NCBI GenBank assembly: GCA_021772235.1
Contig: JAJFMI010000168.1
Coordinates: 1 to 9,471 of the forward strand
Length of the DNA: 9,471 nt
Direction: 5' to 3'
From: Chlamydiota bacterium
GTDB taxonomy: Bacteria; Chlamydiota; Chlamydiia; Chlamydiales; JAJFMI01
Positions 4,921-9,471 of the stretch are shown in pieces. The notes below the pieces were generated by a model that ran no database searches, was not told the DNA's origin, and worked only from the letters and a program-made list of their open reading frames with translations. Each line of letters begins with the position of its first letter. Positions within the stretch are counted from its first letter, which is position 1. The position numbers and the translations under genes are program-made.

Positions 4921-7764
4921 AATAAGCGGAGAGTATAGCAGTTTCTCTTTATCGATGAAAAGAGAAAAAGGCGTCCAATCTTCATTTTTTGGGATCTTTC
5001 TTACTTGCGCCCACTGCAGATGGGGATCGACAAATTGCGTGTTGATCGGTGGCTCTTTCCCTTTAAGAAGGCTTTCTGTGGCACGGGGCGTAAAGGGAGA
5101 TGGTCTTTTTTTCGCTTCTTCAAAGTATTCCAAATAAGATTCCAGATAATCTCCTGAAAGAGAGAGGCGCTTTTCTTCTTTTGGCAAAAGCAGGTCGGCT
5201 TTGCAATCAAGTTGTGGGGCAATTTTTTGAAAGACAAGAAAAAGAGGCCAGATGGGAAGTAGTTCGTAAAGTTTACTTCCCGCAAGATGCACCATGCCTT
5301 CTTTGGAAATGTTTTCAATTTCGCCTGTGATGGTGACATTTTGGATTTGCAGGGCAGGCAAAATCCATTTGTATAGGCTTAATTGATAGGGTTTTTCACA
5401 CGACTCTTTTAGCTCTACAGAAAAAAGCTCAAAATTCTTGGGAAGTGGCTCGATCTCTTTTTCTAAGCGGAGGATGGCGACTTTTTCAAAGAGTCCGGAG
5501 GGCAATTCTCCTCGGCGCGCGTGTTCGGTTATTTCAAGCTGACCGCTTAGGTGAAGCTGTTTTAGGGTGTTTTTCTCCCAGGGAGCCAGAAGAAATTCTT
5601 CATCGTATTCAAAGGGCAGATGGATACCTAGAGTTTCATTGAGGTAGAAGCGAAGCGGATTTTTTGCCAGTTTTTTGAGTTGCTGGGTGGTGATAGTTGT
5701 CGATTTTTCTGTTTCAACTCCTTGGAAAAAGGGGGTGCGAGGGAGGGTTCTTGTCGCTTTAGCAAAGTTGAGTGGAGAAAATTCTTTTATGGGAGCGTTT
5801 GGCAAAAGATATTGGGGATGAAAGGGGTAGGGTGGATGAGAAATGTGCAGGTCGAGTTTGAGATACTCCATAAATTCTTGGACAAGGAAGGATACACTCT
5901 GTTCGCGACCATCTTTAGCGCAGATGTTTGCGTAGAAAAAGAGAAGTTTTTCACGGGCGGAAATGAGAAGCTCTAAAAAGAGATAGCGATCTTCATCACA
6001 GGTGGTGGGGCCCAAATCTTGCACTTGTTGCAGAGAAGTAAATGTCTCTTGGTGGGGGAATTTTTCTATGCCGAGCAGCGCGATTACTTTTGCGGGGCGG
6101 GCATTTCCTAATTTTAGGGAAGTAAAGGTGATGCAATTTTGACTTTGGGGACGAACGCGGTCTCCTGATCGCGTCAGTGTTCTGCGAATCGCTCGGGCGA
6201 TACTGGCAAAGGGATAAGTTGCGGGGGGTAGGGTTTCGCAAATTTGCAAGAGCTCTTCTTGAAAAGTAGCGGGACCAATAAAGCGCTCGCAAACTTGAGA
6301 AATAAATGAGGCCCACTCTGGTAAGGTGTGCGTTTCTTTTTCCATGGTTCGGAGATTTTCATGCAAAGCGGTCGCGGCTTGCAAAAACTTCCCAAGAGTT
6401 TCTGCTTCTGAAAGTTCGATGGGGTGGGCGAGGTATTCATTTTCTTCTTCCATCGCCAGGCCGATGAGTAATCTGCGAAAGGCTTCGTTCCAAGTGCCTA
6501 CACTGTGTTCCTCTTGATAGCCCCATTTCAGATGCACGGCTTCAAGCCATTTTTCTATGGTTTTTAACTCCTCATCAGAGAGTTGCAGATGCTCTTTTAC
6601 GCAGGAAAAATGAAAAAATTTGAGGATTTCTTCGCGTTCCCAAGCGCAATTTTGCAGGGAAAAAAGATAGAGCAGCGCTTGTGCCGGATCGCTACGGCGC
6701 GAAAAAGGCAGGTCTTGGATTTCAAAGGGAATCGGTAGATCTGAGGAGCCAAATACGCGTGTGATTTGTGATTCATAATCAACGATGTTGGGTGCTAAGA
6801 CAAATATGTCGGCGGGTTGTAAATTGGGGTCTTCTGCAAGCAGGTTGAGAATGGTGGTTTTGAGCACTTCCACTTCTCGTGAAAGAGAACAAGCGCTATG
6901 CAATTGGATTGAATCGTCGGCTATATATTCCGATTGTTTCATGTGCAGTAGATCGTTTTGCACTTGGTGGAGAAGGTTTTTTGCTTGAGATTCGGTAAAT
7001 CTTTCGATGTAAGGGAGGTCGAGATAATCTGTGAAAAGCTCCCCGCCCAATCGCCCAAAATTAGCAAGAAGTGGGTGATGCTCTTCTGTTAGCTCTAAAA
7101 ATTGGGCAATTTCTTCTTTCGCTACCCCTTTTTGCTCATAAAATTTTGCAAGCCGTTGACGGCTTTTTTCGGAGACGAGATCGCCCCAAAATTCATTTGT
7201 GGGGTTGAGAAAGTAGAAGCGCGTGCGCGGCATTTTAGCAAAAAAATCGCGATAGAGTTTGGGGATTACACCAAAAACATGCACTTCAATGTCTGCCGGC
7301 GTCGCCAGGGCTAGAAATTTTGCGGGCTCGTCCCAAAGAGCAAAAACTTTTGCGTAGAGAGTTTTCTGCCAACCAGTGAGCTGGATATTTTCTACTTTGG
7401 CGTAGCGCAAAAAAAGCTGGCAGATCGTATCGGCAAAATCCCTTATACATTTCGGCGAGGTAAGGACTTCTTCCAGTTCTGGAATTTTTGGTAGTTCTTG
7501 TTCCAGGTACAGAGCGAGAGAGTTCGGCGTGGGAAAGTTGGAATGTAATTTGGAGAGATGCAAAATGATTTGCGCACCTTGAGAGGGTTTGTAAAATTTT
7601 GCGCCAAATGCAACGCCTTTCTCTTTCGCGAGTTGGGAAAAAATTATACTTTTTACTTCATCACTCGGAACAATCACAATCTTGCGCGAAAAGTTTTTGA
7701 AAAGAGCGCTAGAAAGTTCTTTTACAAGAACTTCCATCTGTTGACTCGCAATTATCGCTGACAC
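4918..7764 (-). CDS. recC: Exonuclease V gamma subunit, RecC
   Basis: RecC is the scaffold of RecBCD: it splits the duplex, feeds the strands to RecB and RecD and carries the Chi-scanning channel. It has dead helicase and nuclease folds and no ATPase of its own. Family landmarks are present: IQLHSACSLSREVEVL at 286-301 (the HSCHSxxREVEVL block), PADIFVLAPNI at 317-327, CITFTSLKLGNARPAKVIAL near 544-563, DEDRYLFLELLISAREKL at 590-607, and NPLRFYLNETLGI at 702-714 opening the nuclease-like C-terminal domain. No Walker A is visible, as expected. At 948 residues it is shorter than the E. coli protein (1122). The start is GTG at 7762-7764, chosen because AGAAGAGG lies 6 nt upstream; the next Met (codon 10, at 7735-7737) has no such site. 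It is the first gene of the operon, and its start is 29 bp from the divergent transporter. Whether Chi is recognised here, and which sequence, cannot be read from the protein. Confidence 0.95.
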   Translation of the reverse strand: MSAIIASQQMEVLVKELSSALFKNFSRKIVIVPSDEVKSIIFSQLAKEKGVAFGAKFYKPSQGAQIILHLSKLHSNFPTPNSLALYLEQELPKIPELEEVLTSPKCIRDFADTICQLFLRYAKVENIQLTGWQKTLYAKVFALWDEPAKFLALATPADIEVHVFGVIPKLYRDFFAKMPRTRFYFLNPTNEFWGDLVSEKSRQRLAKFYEQKGVAKEEIAQFLELTEEHHPLLANFGRLGGELFTDYLDLPYIERFTESQAKNLLHQVQNDLLHMKQSEYIADDSIQLHSACSLSREVEVLKTTILNLLAEDPNLQPADIFVLAPNIVDYESQITRVFGSSDLPIPFEIQDLPFSRRSDPAQALLYLFSLQNCAWEREEILKFFHFSCVKEHLQLSDEELKTIEKWLEAVHLKWGYQEEHSVGTWNEAFRRLLIGLAMEEENEYLAHPIELSEAETLGKFLQAATALHENLRTMEKETHTLPEWASFISQVCERFIGPATFQEELLQICETLPPATYPFASIARAIRRTLTRSGDRVRPQSQNCITFTSLKLGNARPAKVIALLGIEKFPHQETFTSLQQVQDLGPTTCDEDRYLFLELLISAREKLLFFYANICAKDGREQSVSFLVQEFMEYLKLDLHISHPPYPFHPQYLLPNAPIKEFSPLNFAKATRTLPRTPFFQGVETEKSTTITTQQLKKLAKNPLRFYLNETLGIHLPFEYDEEFLLAPWEKNTLKQLHLSGQLEITEHARRGELPSGLFEKVAILRLEKEIEPLPKNFELFSVELKESCEKPYQLSLYKWILPALQIQNVTITGEIENISKEGMVHLAGSKLYELLPIWPLFLVFQKIAPQLDCKADLLLPKEEKRLSLSGDYLESYLEYFEEAKKRPSPFTPRATESLLKGKEPPINTQFVDPHLQWAQVRKIPKNEDWTPFSLFIDKEKLLYSPLI

Positions 7765-7770
7765 CTTTTT

Positions 7771-7778
7771 CCTCTTCT
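7771..7778 (-). promoter_or_regulatory. Ribosome binding site of recC (supports the GTG start)
   Basis: Minus-strand AGAAGAGG stands 6 nt before the GTG codon at 7762-7764. It is the only purine-rich site near the possible recC starts and decides for GTG over the internal ATG at codon 10. Confidence 0.65.
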
Positions 7779-7788
7779 GTTACCATCG

Positions 7789-7818
7789 ATCATATGTCTT
7801 TTTTCAAGAAAAAATCAA
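7789..7818 (-). promoter_or_regulatory. Predicted sigma70-type promoter of the recC-recB-recD operon
   Basis: On the minus strand, TTGATT (7813-7818, 4 of 6 consensus) and TATGAT (7789-7794, 5 of 6) are 18 bp apart. Transcription would begin near 7782 and give a leader of roughly 18 nt before the recC GTG. The -10 element shares its last plus-strand base with the ATG of the divergent transporter gene and the -35 lies within that gene's first codons. No equally good plus-strand promoter was found for the transporter in the recC 5' region. Confidence 0.55.
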
Positions 7819-9471
7819 CGCGCATTAAAGCTTTTCTAGCCGCACTCCCCTTTCGTAAAAAAAATACGTTCACTAGTCGTAACGCCATTCATTTTCATAA
7901 CCTGACACAGTTTGGCGGCGCTATGAATGATAACATCTTCAAGTTTTTGATTCTCTTCTTTTTGATTAGTTTCAAAGGTGTGGATGATGCGTCGCGGATT
8001 CTCTTCTGGTTGGGTTTGGTTTATGTCGCGCCATTCCTCTTTTTTTCTTCAGCAGCAGGCGTGCTAGCCGATCGCTTTAGCAAATCGCGCATTATCGTCA
8101 CGATGAAAGTGACTGAAATTATTATCATTTTCTTGAGCTTTTTTGCTTTTGCCGCAAAGAGCGAGATTAGTTGTTACGCCCTAATGTTTCTACTCTCCAT
8201 GCAGAGTGCTTTTTTTGGACCGCCCAAATACAGTATTATCCCCGAGCTTGTAGAAAAAAGTCGCATTTCAAAGGCCAACGGCTGGGTTACATCGTTTACC
8301 TATTTGGCGATTATTTTGGGTACATTCCTTGCCAGTTTCGTGAGCGATATGCTCAATAAAAACTACTTGCTCTCGATCAACCTCTGCCTTGTCGTGGCGA
8401 TTTTTGGCTTCATCACTTCACTATTTATTCCTTACACCAAGCCAAAAGGAACAAAGCAAAAGATCAACCCTCTCTTTGTGCGCGAAATTTGGCGAACGAT
8501 GGCAGGAATACTCCCGCGCCCTCATCTCTTTGTCTCTGTTATTGGCGCTGGTTTTTTCCTCTTTGTTGGTGCCTACATTCAGCTTTCAATTGTGCCCTTT
8601 GCGATTCAGTCCTTGAAAATGGATGAGCAGGCGGGCGGTTACCTCTTTTTAACAACTGCTCTTGGAATCGCCGTTGGCGCCTTTCTCGCAGGCCGTATTG
8701 TAAGAAAACGCATTGAACTAGGGATTCCCTGTATTGCTGGTATTCTCATGGGAATCGGCCTGATTTGCCTTGGGATTTTCACAAACAGCTTAACAGCTGT
8801 GATCGCTATTCTTGTCATCCTTGGTTTTTTTGGCGGCCTCTTTATCGTACCTTTTGAAACCTACATCCAAGCTTTTAGTCCCGAAAAGCGCATCGGCCAA
8901 GTTGTGGCTGCAGCAAATTTTCTCGGGTTTTTGGGAGTTGCCCTCGCCCCTTTTATGATCGCCTTTCTAAATGGATTACTTAATCTCTCAATGGCGCAGG
9001 GCTATGTAGTTGTTGGAGTGATCACAATTCTTTCAACGGTCCTGATCACACTTGGGCTATCACGTGCTACTCTAAACTTTATTTCGCGTATCTTCGTCTT
9101 TCCTTTCTACCGTCCGCATTTTGTAAAAAATCCTCTCAACAAATCCGACTCCTTTGCCATTCTTCTCCCTGGACGTGGTCGTGTTCTCACTTGGCTTATG
9201 ATGGGACTTTCTCCTGAAGTAGAGCTCTTCGTCTTAAAAAATCGCCGCAGCATCTGGGACTTTCTCTATTTTTTCACTGCCTCTTATCACTTTTACTACT
9301 ACAAACACGATCCCAAAGTGGCGATGAAACGCCTTGTTTCAAGCGAACGCATGAGGCGTCAAAAGGGCGCGGTATCATTAATCGCTTTTCCGTTTGAAGA
9401 AGAAGAGACAGCGCGCAATCTTGTGAAAAATGCGTCGCTGCCTCAAGAAAAATACCGCCTCTTACGAGACG
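7794..9471 (+). CDS. lplT: LplT/YgeD-type MFS transporter with C-terminal acyltransferase-like domain (partial, runs off the window)
   Basis: This is an inner-membrane major facilitator protein of the LplT family (formerly YgeD), whose E. coli member flips lysophospholipids inward for re-acylation. Open for 559 codons, it continues past the right edge. A Lys/Arg-rich N-terminus (1-36) is followed by about 12 membrane segments between residues 38 and 424. Family marks are MNDNIFKF at 44-51, GVLADRFSKSR at 89-99 (motif A region), and PPKYSIIPELV at 143-153 followed by ANGW and AIILGTF. From about 450 a soluble domain begins that resembles a PlsC acyltransferase in pattern (AILLPGRGR, LFVLKNRR, then an AFPFEEE near 531-537) but lacks the HX4D catalytic motif. 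Many bacteria fuse LplT to an active Aas acyltransferase. The ATG at 7794 has no ribosome binding site; the next Met (44) would cut into the first helix, so I keep 7794. It is divergent from recC, as in Chlamydia. The substrate is not proven. Confidence 0.88.
   Translation, partial: MSFFKKKSTRIKAFLAALPFRKKNTFTSRNAIHFHNLTQFGGAMNDNIFKFLILFFLISFKGVDDASRILFWLGLVYVAPFLFFSSAAGVLADRFSKSRIIVTMKVTEIIIIFLSFFAFAAKSEISCYALMFLLSMQSAFFGPPKYSIIPELVEKSRISKANGWVTSFTYLAIILGTFLASFVSDMLNKNYLLSINLCLVVAIFGFITSLFIPYTKPKGTKQKINPLFVREIWRTMAGILPRPHLFVSVIGAGFFLFVGAYIQLSIVPFAIQSLKMDEQAGGYLFLTTALGIAVGAFLAGRIVRKRIELGIPCIAGILMGIGLICLGIFTNSLTAVIAILVILGFFGGLFIVPFETYIQAFSPEKRIGQVVAAANFLGFLGVALAPFMIAFLNGLLNLSMAQGYVVVGVITILSTVLITLGLSRATLNFISRIFVFPFYRPHFVKNPLNKSDSFAILLPGRGRVLTWLMMGLSPEVELFVLKNRRSIWDFLYFFTASYHFYYYKHDPKVAMKRLVSSERMRRQKGAVSLIAFPFEEEETARNLVKNASLPQEKYRLLRD

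Noticed and set aside
5001..5339. A 112-codon minus-strand frame inside recC.
   Set aside because: It overlaps recC in another frame on the same strand, shows no motif and has the composition of a shifted frame.
7640..7793. Plus-strand promoter for the transporter, e.g. TATACT at 7645-7650 or TTGAAA at 7697-7702.
   Set aside because: Neither has a partner element of acceptable match at 16-18 bp.
1..9471. tRNA, rRNA, CRISPR array, insertion sequence or integrase.
   Set aside because: No cloverleaf, spaced direct repeats, terminal inverted repeats or transposase motifs were found; the window is almost fully occupied by the genes listed.

Overview
The window looks like part of the genome of an environmental (amoeba-type) member of the Chlamydiota. 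This rests on gene order and on protein style. A recC gene stands head to head with an LplT/YgeD-family transporter, with recB downstream of recC; from memory this is the recB-recC-ygeD block of Chlamydia (CT639-CT641). The RecC and RecB proteins are also clearly shorter than their enterobacterial counterparts. No ribosomal RNA or other taxonomic marker is present, so the assignment is an inference.

Layout. Bases 1-76 hold what may be the tail of a convergent membrane-protein gene. From 7764 down to 62, on the minus strand, runs a tight five-gene cluster in the order recC, a 60-codon unknown gene, a 135-codon unknown gene, recB, recD. Spacings are 12 bp, 20 bp, an 11-bp overlap and a 40-bp overlap, with no terminator visible inside, so it reads as one operon. 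A good sigma70-type promoter for it (TTGATT, 18 bp, TATGAT) lies at 7789-7818, and its -10 element covers the first base of the divergent gene's start codon. From 7794 to the right edge runs the divergent, incomplete MFS transporter gene with an extra C-terminal domain.

Function. RecB (3'-5' helicase plus nuclease), RecC (scaffold and Chi scanner) and RecD (5'-3' helicase) together form the exonuclease V complex, which processes double-strand breaks and loads RecA. RecB and RecD keep their ATPase motifs and RecB keeps its nuclease residues, so the complex should be active. The transporter is of the lysophospholipid-flippase type and has no obvious tie to recombination.

The unusual part is 4295-4905. 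Two small AT-richer genes of no recognised family sit between recC and recB, each with a near-ideal ribosome binding site, in a place where other bacteria normally have only rec genes. The second unusual item is the tail of the transporter, which looks like a PlsC-type acyltransferase domain that has lost its catalytic HX4D motif. No tRNA, rRNA, CRISPR, insertion sequence or integrase was seen, and no stretch over 300 bases lacks a gene.
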